Below are positions 20,569 through 32,672 of a stretch of DNA of 64,000 nucleotides, piece after piece; within the stretch, counting starts at the first letter, position 1; each line of letters opens with the position of its first letter. Position numbers and translations under genes: made by a program. Under the pieces are notes generated by a model, which saw nothing but the letters and a program-made list of their open reading frames with translations, ran no database searches and was not told where the DNA came from. The DNA is from Plasmodiophora brassicae (Eukaryota; Endomyxa: Phytomyxea; Phytomyxea; Plasmodiophorida): NCBI GenBank assembly GCA_036867785.1, contig CP145411.1, positions 1,302,001-1,366,000 on the forward strand, in the 5' to 3' direction.

Positions 20569-23500
20569 ATGGTCTGTGCCACTGCATGCGCCGATGATCA
20601 TCTCGGCGTCGCCCTGTCGGGACCCTATCCAGACAGGGCCGCCGCTGGCTGGGCCGCCGTCGTCCACCAGGTCACGGCCGAAGCGACGTGGACCACCGCC
20701 GATCATGATGGCCTGGCCCAGGCCCTTGCTGACGTCAGTCGCATGCTGGCCGCCCGTGCCGACATGACGGACGCACAGGTTGCTGCCTTGACCGGTCACC
20801 TTGTCGGCCTGCTTCGTCGGCCCCACCTGCCGATCCCGTTGCAGACCAGCGTCATGGCGCGCCTGGTCGTCCTCCTGCGACGATACCGGTCCTGCAATAT
20901 GATTGGACATATCGATGCCGACCTGCTCTACAAATTACTGGCAGATGTGCACCTATCAGCTGGCGTGAGGCAGTTGCCGGCGGCGTCGCCGAAGTTGCTG
21001 CGGGCACATCGTGAGCATCTGCAGAAACTCGTCGCCAAGGCCAAACGGTTCTTCGCTCCTGATACGCCATCCAAACTCCAGGACATACTCTGGAAGCATT
21101 CGTCCAGTCCGCATAATACGTCGTACTACGTCGAGATCGCAGTCCTACATCTGTTCATGTCCGTTTCTGTCACGTCGCGTTTGCGTTGTCGTTATCTAAT
21201 TTGCGCGTGGTACAGGCCCGTTGTAGAGTCGCACCTCGGCTGGATCCCTGAGCTCATGACGCGCTTGTCGCGGACGGATCCGAACTCGGCCACCACGTCG
21301 TTTGCTCTTTCGTTGCTGTCCCGTGTGGCTAAAGCACTACCGGCGACGGATTTGTCGGCGTATATCCAGCTCTTGTTCCAGTTGTATCTTCACCAGCTTC
21401 CGTTAACGATTGCTGGTGTTGCGAACCCGAACAAATCGCAGGCCTCGCAGAATGTTTATCCGAGCGAGCTTCACTGGCTTCTTCCTTCGCATGGAAGTTC
21501 GCGCTATCTTGCCAAACTCGCCGTGTATTGCATTGGGCAAGGACAGACGATCTCGAATCTTCGTCAGCTGTTCCATACGACGGCTACGTTCTTTCATCCA
21601 TCCAATGGCGGGCCGTGGACCGACACCCTTGCGGATCTGCTGTTCTTCACTGCTCAGTACTTTGTCAGACGGTACTGGACCCTGCAACGGTCGGCATCGC
21701 CTGTGCCCGAAGAGACGGTATCCAGCTTTCTCGACATTGTTCTTCCCGTTGCAATGAGCGCCATCTACTCTCGATCGCCGAAAATGTGTTATTGTGCACA
21801 GGCATGCATTCGTACCGATACTGGAAAGAATACGTCTAACTGTGACCGCGTTTCGTAGGCTGCACTTCGACATCTGTCATACGTCGCACCTCAGCGTATA
21901 TTCCCTCCGATTCTTGACGAAATGTCGTCCAATTTGACCAATCCTTCACACGCCGCTCGAACGTTGAGCAGCCTGAGCCTGATGGCTTCAGTTTCTCACC
22001 CATTGTTCCATCGTACCATTAACCCAAGCGGGGCAACAGTTCTGCTGGATCTTCTATGGGGAGTTCTCGAACACATCGACGCCGTCAACTTTCTCAAATC
22101 GGCGGCGACCATGTCTTTCATAGGGACAATCTTTTACAATGTTGCACTGCTATCTGGTGCATCCTGCATGACCGACGACGACGAAGACGCGCGCCATGCG
22201 TCGCTTGCCTTTCCGGAATGGGCCCTTGCATTTCTGGAGAAGATATGCGAAGCCCTTCGCCACGCCGATACCCTTGAGAAAGGGCAAAAACAGGACCAAG
22301 GCGTCGCCCGTATGGTGTTCCGCATGATGCGTCCGTTCTTCTGCAACCTTTCTGCCGACACGCATCGTTCCTGCTGCGAGTTCTTGCTAGCGTTCCTGAC
22401 GAGCCACTCTCAGATCCCCGCAAGAAAGTACTTTGGCGTCATCCTGCGCGTCGCGAGCCTCGGGCATTCCAAGCAGCTCCTCGACATTGTAGCGACCCCG
22501 ATTATCCATCGTTTGGCTGGTGACGGGAGCAATGCTGCGGAAAGCCTTTCCATATTTTCGGACGGCGAAGCAGAATGGCAACTGTATTTGCTGTCCAATG
22601 CGGTTCGCTTCGCAGGCGGGGATGCTCTGCTTGCTCAAATTAAACCTATCGGAGCTCTTGTTGACGCAGCTACGTTGCACGAGAGCAAGACAATGCGGAA
22701 GGTACTGCCGGCGTTGATCGTTAAAATGTTCCTTGATCTCACGCCGTTCTATAGGTCGGACGCAAACTCTTGCGCAATACGCTGCGCGCGCTGACTGAAA
22801 CGTACCCTACTGAATTCCGCCCCTTCGGCCCGAAACGATGGCGTGATCCAGCTTGGGCTCATTGGCAGTCATGGGGAACGTTTGTCAATGACGTTGAGGA
22901 TGACCTGAGTGTTGAATGGCACTGTCCCTCGAAAGCAGAAGTTGAAGCGGCATCGTGTCTCGCGTCCGTTGTGCTGGAGCGATCACGGCCTTTGTTATCA
23001 GCCTCGTCACACCCGAATCTGGAGGACACGTTAGGACAGTTGATGAATGTGCGCGCTGTTCTCGAAGGCACGTCAGCCGTCGCCGGTGACTTTGAAGGGA
23101 CGGCGAGCTCTGCGTTCCACTTTGGAGATATCATTCGCATCAGTGGTGTTTCGCTCCGAACCTGGCTCACTCGGTCTATCATTTTCGTCTCTCGTACTCT
23201 CACCACCGGGGATAACAGTGAAGCGTTCAAACCGGAGATTTGGACGGTATTTCTTTCGGTTTGTGATGGTCTTTTCAACGGTTTGTCTGTTCGTATTATT
23301 ATATATGGAGTCTCCATATAACTGAACATGATGGTTGATATTGTAGTAGTTGAAGCGAGCTCTGAATCGGTCGAATCGTTGACGACTACGAACAAGAGCG
23401 CCATTTCGTCGCAGCGGGAGTACGCATCAGGTCACAAGTGCAGTTCCCGCGCCCTCTTGGTCGAGCAAGCTTTGTGCCGGTATTTGCAACTGGCAAGACT

Positions 23501-26255
23501 TGCCCGATCCCGTCTGTCCCTTACGGCCGATGTCGTGGAGTTGGTCGACCACGTACGTTCTTTAGTGCTTGTCGACTATGCCGCTGTACGAGCACGCGCG
23601 TCATCCCTTCTTTCGTCCGTACTGGACGCTTGGCCCTCTCTCCGCCAACCAACCGTTTCGTCGTTGACTGGTGTTATTCGGTCGCACCAGTCGTCGGATA
23701 AAGCTGTTCTTGGCGCTAGCGAGGCCATGCGCCAATCACGACTGGCGAAAGGCATTGCGTCTTCCTGGGACTCGTGGCGACTGCTCGCCATCGCGCTGTC
23801 TGACTCTGGTCACCACAAGGATGACCTTGTTCAGGTAATGGGTCTGCCACTGTGGTCTACCAAGTCGTGTTCGTCGTTGAAATGTTGATATGTCGTTTAG
23901 GCCGAGCTCATCGCCTTGTTCACGGTTACCGTGGACCAAATGCACACACTGCCCGTTGACGTTTCCCCATTAATTGGAGACCTCCTTTGCATCGTTAAGA
24001 CACCCGGCCTGCACTGGCGCTGTGAGCTGACTGCGGCACGGTTTCTGCATTCCTTAATTCGATTGCCAAATCCCGATCTTCGGATTATTGAGTTCTTCAC
24101 CAAAGCGGTGCAGTCCGACTTCGTCCCGTTGCGTCGAATTGCGTTATCAGCCCTGACGTTGATGGCTGATGGAAAACCCAACTTCGGCCTCCCTATGGAG
24201 CATCCGGCACCATCCGACTTGGAACTTGCTTCTGCAACGCGTACCACGTTTTACGATCGCAATGACTCGGGATGGGAGCCTGAATCGACATGTATCGCGT
24301 ATTCAAGTGCATCTCCAGACGTTGTCAAACCTTGCCTGGATCTGTCGTCGTTCTCCCTCGATGTCCTTGTCAAATCGCTTGAAGAGGTACATGGTCGCCA
24401 ATTGCGTTGGCTAAATGTTGGTCCATATCTAAGGGTTTGTCTTCATTAGGACCATCATAAACTGTCGTCGGCCAAGGGTGAGACAGGGGCGGGGCATGTC
24501 ATTGCCAGGACGGTCCCCGACTTTACGCAAAGCCGTCTGTGCTGGCCACGGACCGCGTTAGGCTCTGTGCATGATCTACTGTCTATTGAGCATATCATGC
24601 TGGTGTCGGGACTTGGCCCTTCAGCTGCACCTCGTTTGGTGTCCATTGCCAGATCGCTCCTTGATCGTGACCAGCAGGCCCACAATTTCCGTGATGGCCA
24701 CGTAACCGCGGCAGAGATTTTCGCCGGGTGTGCGCAGTATCACCCTGAAGGTGTGTCTGACTTGCTTCTGGCTGGTATTGATCACTGCACACCGGACCTA
24801 GTGAAAGACTGGTCAAGCGCGATTCGCTTTGCAGTCACTGACTTCGACCCACTCCGGGTTATGTGGTTAGTAGACCTTGTTGTGGATCAAGCTCTTGGCT
24901 CCCGAATATCTGCGTATGCTCCAAAGGATCTCTACAAACGTCTCGCGTTCTTGCAGTGCCTACTGCTAGAATTCACTTGGCGAGCGCCCCATATCAGAAG
25001 CCTAGTTTGCCAACGGATATGGGAGAATCCGGTCCTGTTCGCCAATCCATACACTCAGGTGCGCCAAGAAGTTGGGCGTACGTTGGCGTTCGCGTTGTAT
25101 TCGAGCAATCGACCAGGATCGTCTCGCCCGACGAACATGTCCGATATACTTGATCGACAACTGTCGACTGCTAAACATGACAATTCCGAAATTAATTCTC
25201 TTGAGACGGTACGTTCGCCTCGATGCAATGCTGTCCCTGTCTCATGTCGCTGGCAGATGCTGACATGGGCGACGTTTACCGTGGCCAACTGCGAAGCCTG
25301 CTATGCCGCTGATATCATTATCAAGCAAGTCCCGGCGATCATTTCGTCCTGTCACCATCCCAACCCGGAGACTGCGGCGCTCGCCAAGCACTGCCTTGCG
25401 GGAGTTTCATGGCTTCAGTACTCAGTTAGTGTTCGCCAGCTGGTCTGGATATATGCGTCCATACTAACGGCGTGTTTTGTCCAGGTGGAGTCATTCGATG
25501 CGATGGTTCAAGCGTGCACGGTCCTCTGTTCGCATACGTCGTGGCACGTTCGCAGCACTGCGCTGTCGATAATGAGAACTCTTGCCGTGCGTCACACCTT
25601 CTTCCTGGACGCCTCGCGAGTAACATCTTTGAGCACGCTCTTCGAGAAAGCACTTGGTAGAGTGGCCGGGCAGCAGTCTCCGCTTACGTGTCATGCTGAA
25701 CCGGTCTACAGCTGACGAGCGTATCGAGTGCCGCGAAATCGCATCCCAGAACGTGACAGGGCTAATGTCGTGCTCGGCGGAGTTCATTTCCATCGACAAG
25801 ATCTCGCGAAGGTGAGGCGGTCAATGCGTCAGCTGAAAATTACTTTGCGTCGGCCCGACTGGATATGACGGTGTCCGTCTCTGCAGGTTTATGAAGTCTG
25901 CCAAGACATCCGCAAAGGACAGCGGCTCGTTGTTGCAGCGCCACGCTGGCGTCCTGGGCCTAGCAGCTCTAATACGGTCCGAACCTTATGGTGTCCCCGA
26001 ATGGCTGCCTGGTGTCCTCGCGTTCTGTGCACCCTATATTCACGACCCGGCACCTATCGGTACTGTCTAGCAGATCTTGGTGCAGATACAATATCAGGAT
26101 CTGATGGCCAACATGCAGGTCCGCTGATGCGGAAGGTGTTCGGCGACTTCATGAGGACGCATCAGGACACGTGGCACGTCGACCAAGAGAAATTCAACGA
26201 GGATGAGTTGACGGCCGTCAAGGAGGCTGTTATTGCGCCGTCGTATTTCGCGTAA
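20569..26255 (+). CDS. PSME4: Proteasome activator PA200/Blm10 (PSME4)
   Basis: PA200/Blm10 is a giant HEAT-repeat solenoid that caps the 20S proteasome. It acts in ubiquitin-independent turnover, including acetylated histones in animals. The gene is a chain of exons across 5.7 kb: helical segments such as YIQLLFQLYLHQLP, FHPSNGGPWTDTLADLLFF (the conserved HPSNxGxW box near 21595) and many HEAT-like helices to about 25,700. The C terminus, RTHQDTWHVDQEKFNEDEL then VIAPSYFA, matches the family end (human ends SYYA). That tail docks into the 20S alpha ring, and here the penultimate residue is Phe. The start at 20569 is the first ATG that leads into plausible solenoid. Introns are short, for example about 21158-21216. 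It converges on EXOSC1 with only 38 bp between stop codons. Confidence 0.9.
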
Positions 26256-26293
26256 CGCTCATACACATCATGTGTTCGATCACGTCGATGTAT

Positions 26294-26978
26294 TTATGAC
26301 GTTTCCGGTTTGGCGACTTTGCGATACTCAAGAGCATGGCTGTGTGGGCACTGCATCTGCTGCCAGCTGACAGGGACCATCACGTGGCCGGTGGTGCTCC
26401 GTGCAACGATGACGCCAAGGTCATCCTGGACTGTCGACAGGAAGTATGATTTGGAGTCGCCCAACGAGATGACAGTGGCAAGGACGATATCGCCAGGTCG
26501 AAAACATCGGTACATTTGCACATCATCCTTCTCCAACGCGCGGACATCTTGAACGCGAATGATGCCTGGGAAAGGCTCTGGTAGAACGATCCTCCCTACG
26601 CATATGATCTCGGTCGTCGCGAACCGAATACTGTGCACAAATCACTTGTCAGCGACACCGACCAGACAACGAGCGCGACTGCGTACTTGATCTTGGTAAC
26701 GCGGACTGTGACTCGATCACCGACTTTGGGGATGACACCAGGAGCTCGCCTCCGACGCACAGATACAATCTGTCGGCAGGCCGTTAACGTTGCTGTTGGC
26801 AGTGCCGAGCACAGACTACCTGAGCGCCGGGTGTCCCGCCTTGCTCGACAGTCAACGTGCCAACCACCGAGGCAATGACGGCACCGTTCGCAAGATAGGT
26901 CCCATCGGCGGCAGCGACGTCGGCACCCTGGGCGAGGATTTGCCCTGGGGCGACAGCAGTGCCTGGGCTAACAATCAT
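26294..26978 (-). CDS. EXOSC1: Exosome cap subunit CSL4 (EXOSC1)
   Basis: CSL4 is one of the three S1/KH cap proteins of the RNA exosome. Exon 1 (from 26978) gives VSPGTAVAPGQ and DGTYLANGAVIASVVGTL, the N-terminal lobe. A middle exon (about 26780-26670) gives PKVGDRVTVRVTKI, the start of the S1 domain. The last exon (from about 26600) gives VGRIVLPEPFPGIIRVQDVR, DVQMYRCFRPGDIVLATVIS and a zinc-ribbon-like end, MVPVSWQQMQCPHSHALEYRK. These match human EXOSC1 in order and spacing. As in animals, the C-terminal element keeps only part of the cysteine set of archaeal Csl4. Two short introns separate the exons. It converges with PSME4 and is head-to-head with the GT23 gene. Confidence 0.92.
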
Positions 26979-27463
26979 CGCGACTACCTATCGCGAGCGG
27001 ATTCCGCCACGGACTCCGTCACGGTTATCCCGCAGGCCCATTCTGGCCATCTCGCTTCTGGACTCTGGTATTTAGTGTCAGACGGATCGTCGCTGGCGTT
27101 GTTGACAGCCCGACATGTGGATCTTGTACAATTGCCGTTCCTGGTGTCTCTGACGGTGCCACGGAACGCGCCGAAAGGGCAACGTTCATGGAATTACGTT
27201 CTCGTCAACGTGACGATCGACCGCAAAACCGTCGGCATCCCGATAGCGCGGACGAGTCGTCGAGTCCGTCAACTTGGTCAACTGGCCACAGGTAACCGTC
27301 ATGGACACAAGTCAAGCTTTCTGGCCGGAACGGGGCGGAACGGCAACTTCGTGTGCGTGACACACGTCTTGGCGCTGTCGTGTGGTATAATCTGCGGGGA
27401 TTCGCCGCTGTTCCCCCGTGAATATCTGCGTCACTCCAGGAATCTGCCAGCGCTGCGACGACC
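26979..27463. other. Divergent spacer between EXOSC1 and the GT23 gene
   Basis: A 485-bp region between two start codons on opposite strands. A 702-nt plus-strand frame (26790-27491) crosses it but runs antisense over EXOSC1 exon 1 and has no recognisable domain, so I do not call it a gene. The region probably holds both promoters. Confidence 0.45.
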
Positions 27464-28693
27464 ATGCGAGTTCGTCGTGGCAGAGCGCTAGTCATTGGTG
27501 CGGTCATCGCCGCAGCCTTGGTGAGCCTCGTGTCCATTCACTCGGTGCTGCGATCATCGGTGCCAACGTTTACGGCATGGTCCAGCGTACGGACACCTGG
27601 TCAACCTCTGGGTGATTGGTGGAATACGAGCACACAACACTGCCAGGCGGCTCGTGAACACGGACGGACCGTTGCGCTGATCCGCCGGAACCAGTTCCGA
27701 TCGGACTGCAGTACAGCCAAATACCTGAAGGCGTCCATCTACGATCAGGGGCAGTTCGGGTCGTCGTTGTGCTTCTACCGCGGGTGTCTAGCAGCGGCCA
27801 TCAACACGGGGCGCATCCTGGTCATCGACTGGGACGCCCTCCCACACAGCGGCCACCTGGACCCATGGACGAATTGCAGCGTGCCGCCCAATGCCGACGT
27901 TCAACAGTGCACGTTCCGATCGGACGGCCACGTCAACATCGACTCGGTGAAGAACACGCTGTACGAGTCGCCACCGGACGCCCTGGCCGACCACGGGCGC
28001 CTGTGGTGGAACATTCACGCGCTGGCGTTCCTGGCGTCGCCTCGTCGTGGCATCGCCCCCGATGCTCTCGACGCCGACCGATTCGCAGGCATGCACGTCC
28101 GGCGAACGGATAAGGCCCGTGAGGCGCGGCCCGTGCCCATGTCCGACTTCGTGCACGAACTGGACAGGGTCGCCTCTGCCGCCGCCGCCGACGACGACGA
28201 CGACCGCACCATGGTCGTCCGTATTGCCACCGATGATCCCGAGGTCGTCCTGCCTGAGTTCGACGAGGTCACCAGGGGCCGCAGCCCCTCCAGGTTGCTG
28301 CATCGTTTCCTGAGGAGCGACCATCCGACACCGCGTGCCGAGACGGCGGATGAGGCGGTGAACGCCGTTGTCGATCTGCAACACAGCAATCCGCTGGCGG
28401 TGACGTTCTCGTCGAATTTCGGGCAGTGGGCGATGGCCCTGAAAGTCGCGCACGACCTGGACGCGGGGCGCTCCGGCGAAGTGATCCTGTTCGACGCCGA
28501 GTGGTTCGGCTGGGTCATACCGGATCCGACCGCGATCCTGGGCGCCGAATGGACGACGGATGCTTCCAGGGCCCGGCGTGCCAGGGCGCTGTGCAGTGAC
28601 GGCCAGTTCTACGAGTTCGACGACTTCCGCAAGCGCCCGAAGCACTGCGCCTTCTCGACGACCCGGATCCGCTACTCGTTCGACGACTGCTGA
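27464..28693 (+). CDS. GT23-type (FUT8-like) fucosyltransferase
   Basis: Single-exon gene of 409 residues. An N-terminal membrane anchor (VIGAVIAAALVSLVSI, about residues 10-26) after RVRRGR gives the type II topology of Golgi glycosyltransferases. The catalytic region carries FAGMHVRRTDK (about residue 208), the GDP-fucose-binding signature shared by alpha-1,6-fucosyltransferase FUT8 and NodZ. Near the C terminus VTFSSNFGQWAMALKVAH corresponds to the FUT8 SS box. Paired cysteines (CSTAKYL, SSLCFYRGC, TNCSVPP, QQC) suggest a luminal disulfide-bonded fold. The likely reaction is fucose transfer to an N-glycan or chitin-like core; the acceptor cannot be read from sequence. It lacks the C-terminal SH3 domain of animal FUT8. 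Confidence 0.75.
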   Translation: MRVRRGRALVIGAVIAAALVSLVSIHSVLRSSVPTFTAWSSVRTPGQPLGDWWNTSTQHCQAAREHGRTVALIRRNQFRSDCSTAKYLKASIYDQGQFGSSLCFYRGCLAAAINTGRILVIDWDALPHSGHLDPWTNCSVPPNADVQQCTFRSDGHVNIDSVKNTLYESPPDALADHGRLWWNIHALAFLASPRRGIAPDALDADRFAGMHVRRTDKAREARPVPMSDFVHELDRVASAAAADDDDDRTMVVRIATDDPEVVLPEFDEVTRGRSPSRLLHRFLRSDHPTPRAETADEAVNAVVDLQHSNPLAVTFSSNFGQWAMALKVAHDLDAGRSGEVILFDAEWFGWVIPDPTAILGAEWTTDASRARRARALCSDGQFYEFDDFRKRPKHCAFSTTRIRYSFDDC

Positions 28694-29039
28694 TACGTTG
28701 TGTGTGTGTGTTTGTACATATATATGAATGGTTGCACCTGTCATGGTCTGCCGAGCGCCTGCCTCAACCAGGTGATGGTGCGCGGGATCGTCGCTGGCCG
28801 TGTGGTGGTGGGGCGGCCGCAGGGCACTGGTCACTGGGCCACTGGGTCGGTCCGCTGCGCAAGACGTCGGCGGGAAGTCCGCCCCGGGGCGCGGTCGTGG
28901 CGGTGGTGGGCCGCAGCCGCACTCGCAGGGTGGTGCCATCCATCCGTCCATCTATTACTGGATCGCTGCGTCCCCTTGGCCCCCTCGATGCGCGGCGCCC
29001 CTCGCTGACATGCGCCTGCACCCACCACGCGTGACCGAC

Positions 29040-30334
29040 ATGGGCGACGACCCGGAAGGCAGGCCGGCTGCGCACGGCGACATTGATCCCATACTGGTGC
29101 AGGCGCTCGGCAACGACCGCGACCGCCCGCTCCTGATGCAGTTCGAGGCGCAGGTCGAGGCGTTCCTGCGCGACCCCAACCAGGACCGCGTCATGTTCCC
29201 GCCCATGTCGTCCTACCATCGTCTGCTGCTGCACAAGGTCGCCGACCTGTACCGGATCGAGCACCCATCGTTGCGCACGCCCGACGGCCAGCGCCACCTG
29301 GTCCTGGTCAAGCTCGACCAGTCGTCCATGTCGGTACCGGACGCGTCGTATCCTGCCCCTCCGTTGCTGAACGCCATCCCACAGACCTGACCTGCGCCTC
29401 TGCGACCTGGCCGTGCCACCTGCGGCGCCGGCGAACGCGACATCGGCCGGCGCCGTTGCCCCGGCACCGGTCCGCATCATGAGGCGGCAACCTGGCCCGT
29501 CCGCGTCGGGTGTCCCGTCATCGGCCTCCAGGACAGGCTCGACCGGCGACGCCGCCGTCGACACATCGCTACAGGTACGTCGTATGGGGCGACCACCGCC
29601 GCGTGTGTGCTGATGAACGGTGTCGCCGCCGCTCTGCCACGTAGACCCGAGAGGAGGCGTACGCGCGCGCCCGTGCCAAACTGTTCAACCTGGACGACGG
29701 CGCCGCTGACGACGACGACGACGACGACGGCCGTGCCGATCTGTACGACGACGGCGACGAGGACCTCCCGGTCGTCGATGACGAGGACCAGGACCTGTAC
29801 CGACGCAACGTCGTCCCGTTCAGGAGCGTGTCGTCGGGGTACGCGCCGCCCGTGCCGCCGTACGAGGCGGCAGGGCCGTACTGGCCGCCGTCGTCGTCCA
29901 TGCCCAGGCAGGCGGCGGCGGCGGCGGGCCCGTACGCGCCCCTCCAGGCCGACCAGCTCTTCATCAACGAATCCGTCGTCGACGTCGACACCGACTGGGC
30001 GGAACAGAAGCGACCCGACGCCGACTCGTTCACGTGTACGTTTGCTGGCGTCGGCGGCAAATCGCTGGCGTGTGTGCGTGTGCCGATGCTGACCGTGCGT
30101 TGCGGTTGTCCAGTCTGCACGAGCATGCTGGAGGTGTACGATCTGCCGGTCGGCGCGAGGAACTACCAGATCGACATGCTGCTGGACGACCTGAAGCAGC
30201 GCCCGTGCACGCTGCGGTGGCTGTCGGACGGGCGCGTCATTGCCGTGTTCGGCAGCGCTCGCGCCGCCCTTGACGCCATGCAGAGCACGTCGAGCGCGAC
30301 CTACAAGCTGCGACCGTGGTCGGGCGGCACCTAA
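29040..30334 (+). CDS. R3H and SUZ domain RNA-binding protein
   Basis: The R3H domain spans about residues 20-90: LLMQFEAQVEAFLRD, then FPPMSSYHRLLLHKVADLYRI, with the R-x3-H-like core changed to SYHRLLLHKVA as in R3HDM/Encore proteins. An intron (about 29330-29390) leads into SSIPDLRLCDLAVPP. The next intron (about 29577-29649) leads into TREEAYARARAKLFN, a SUZ motif that follows R3H in this family and binds RNA. The acidic linker DDGAADDDDDDD and a Pro-rich region precede a C-terminal part (VRCGCPVCTSMLEVYDLP to VIAVFGSARAALDAM) that looks like an RRM-type alpha/beta fold. Starts are possible at 29010 or 29040. The role is probably mRNA binding in the cytoplasm. It converges on the P450 gene, with 125 bp between the stop codons. 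Confidence 0.82.
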
Positions 30335-30459
30335 CGCGACGACGTTTGCTGCTGCACCCCCCATGTACCAATCGATGCGGATTCATAACTGGGACAGGTG
30401 TGCGGTCTGTCTGTGGGTGTGTGTGTGTGGGTGTGTGTCCGCCTGGCAGGCTGGGGCCG

Positions 30460-32324
30460 TCAGTGCTGGGGCTGGCGGCGCTTGACGCTCTTGAACTTGG
30501 CGGTCAGCGGCCCGTAGTCGCCCGTGTACTTGCCGGCGAACGAGATCTCCTGGTCGCACTCCCAGTCGACGCGCTGGATCCAGGTGCCGATCAGGATCTT
30601 GAACAGGGCCAGGCCGACGCCCGCGCTGTACAGGGCGCAGCCGAACCGGGCCGTCTGTGGCGCCGGGTCGTGGGCGGCGTCGACGAACCCGAACGTGAAG
30701 ACCTGCGACTTGAGCGACGGGTTGTCCAGGAAGCGCCGCGCGTTGAACTGGCCGGCCGCCTCCCCGAAGACGGCGTCGTCGCGCAGGCAGAGCGGCAGGG
30801 CGGCGCAGATCAGGTCGCCCTTGCGCACCTGGTACAGGGGGCCGCCGGTGCTGGGCACCTGCAGGTCCTTCATGGCCTTCTTGAAGATGATGGTTGGGCG
30901 CAGGAAGAACCGCTGCCACTCGTAGGCGAACGACTCCAGCAGCGGGTACCGGTCGACCGTGTCGAAGCGCAGCGGGTCGTTGCCGATCTCCCGGCGCAGG
31001 TCGTCGAGCGTGGACCGCTGCTCGGACAGCATGGCGATGGCGGACGCCAGCGGCAGGCCGATGCCCGCGATGCCGTTGAACTGGATCAGGAACTGGAGCC
31101 ACCGGTCCAGGTCGTCGGTCGTGTACTCCAACGCCAGCGCCATCTTCCTGTACGGCTCGTACAGGTCCGAGTGCCGGATGATGTCCAGGCCCTCCTCGGA
31201 CAGCGCCTTGGAGTGCGACGCCGCCAACTTGAGCGTGCAGGCCACCTGAGCAACCGGGCGCGCACCCGGTCAGTTCGGGGGCAGGAGCGGCACCCAGCGA
31301 GTCGCGGCGACCGACCGTGCCCAGCAGGCCGCCCAGCCAGTTGCTCGTCTGCAGGTCGCTGACCACGTCGGGAATGTACGTCGTCATGGCCTTCAGGCTG
31401 TGCAATCACCGGCGCGGCGCGGGCATCAACAGCCTGGTGCGGCTACCGGTACAGCGCGCGGCCCGTACCTCGGCGGCGTCGTGTCCAGCAACCACTTGAA
31501 CATGAACTGGCCGGCGAACTTGGTGGCCACGTCGCCGATCGTGTACCGGTCCGGGTGGCGCAGCAGGGCCGGCAGGAAGTCGTCGTAGACCATCTGCTGC
31601 GACTGCCGCAGCGCGTCCTCGACGTGCCCGAACCGGCTGTGCATCAGGGCGACCGTGTACGCCCGGTCCAGCTTGTGCCCGTTGGCGTCGCTGGCCACCA
31701 GCGACGGCATGGCCTGCTTCACCAGGGTCGCGGGGACGCCCAGCGGCCCGAACCTGCACCGACAGACGTCAGCAACCGCCAGGCGACCACGACAGCATCG
31801 GGGAGGCGGCGGTCGTCGCACCGTTTGAAGTCTTCGCGGTCGAGGTCGGCCGACGGGCTCCCCAGGAAGAACTTGGCGGACGTGTGATCCGTCAGGACGA
31901 CGACGGGCAGGCCAATGTGCATGCGGAAGACGGGGGCGCCACCGGCGGCCGCCCGCCCGTCAATGAACGTGCCGATCAGGTTGGTGGCCCAGCGCACGAC
32001 GTCGATGGCGGGCAGCGGGTCGAGCGGGCCCGCCCACGACGCCAGGTACCGGGTCACACGAACGAGGCGCGTCTCGGCGTTGGCGGGTTCGACCACGACG
32101 GGTGCGGGTTCGCCAGGCGCGTGCTCCTGGTCGTGGGCCCCGCCGCTGCGCTCCGGGACGGGCCCAGGTGCGGGTATGCCTCGCACCTGGGCCGGCGCCG
32201 GCTGCTTCGAGGCCGGCTTGAACGCCGGCTTGCTGCTGTCGTCTTTCTTGCCCAGGTGGTGGTGCTCCTGGTCGGTCGCATGGCCCTGCTTGTCCTCGTT
32301 GACGGCGAACGCGTCGTCTGGCAT
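30460..32324 (-). CDS. CYP74-like cytochrome P450 (allene oxide synthase/hydroperoxide lyase type)
   Basis: Four or so exons. After a low-complexity N terminus, exon 1 has APVFRMHIGLPVVVLTD and DREDFKR; an intron joins this to FGPLGVPATLVKQAMPSL and LDRAYTVALMHSRF. Exon 2 continues with RYTIGDVATKFAGQFMFKWLL. The last exon has a long helix, FLIQFNGIAGIGLPLASAI (the I-helix region with an FN pair as in CYP74). It then reads RKGDLICAALPLCLRDDAVF, FNARRF and a heme-loop-like FGCALYSAGVGLALFK. CYP74 enzymes rearrange fatty-acid hydroperoxides without O2 or a reductase. The ExxR helix is weak here. No N-terminal membrane anchor is seen, as in soluble CYP74s. Bacterial and animal CYP74-clan proteins exist, so the exact activity is open. 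Confidence 0.68.
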
Positions 32325-32672
32325 GGCGCTGGCAGCGGTCGTGTCGAGGCCCACGAACGACCTCGGCCCGATCGAGATTCTAGTGAGGGAGATCGCCCTA
32401 CCAGGGGGGACGGCGTGGATCGCAGACCATACCAAGATGTTGCAGAGACGATCACGCGCTGACGCGGACGATCGCCACAAATCTTACCCGGCACCAGATC
32501 GATCCGCCTGAGGGCGGTACCATCCACCGCGAGGGCCCAGGTCCATATCGGAATCGGGCCCAGCTGCCCCCCGCGCCCCCGATGCTGGTTCCCAGTGGCA
32601 CGTCTCAGATACAGCAACCGCCTCGGCCGGGGCCTGCGCTTTATGTGCAGAGAACGAGCGGCGGGCACATGG

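Noticed and set aside
26790-27491. A 233-residue plus-strand frame across the EXOSC1 promoter
   Set aside because: It overlaps EXOSC1 exon 1 in antisense and has no recognisable motif.
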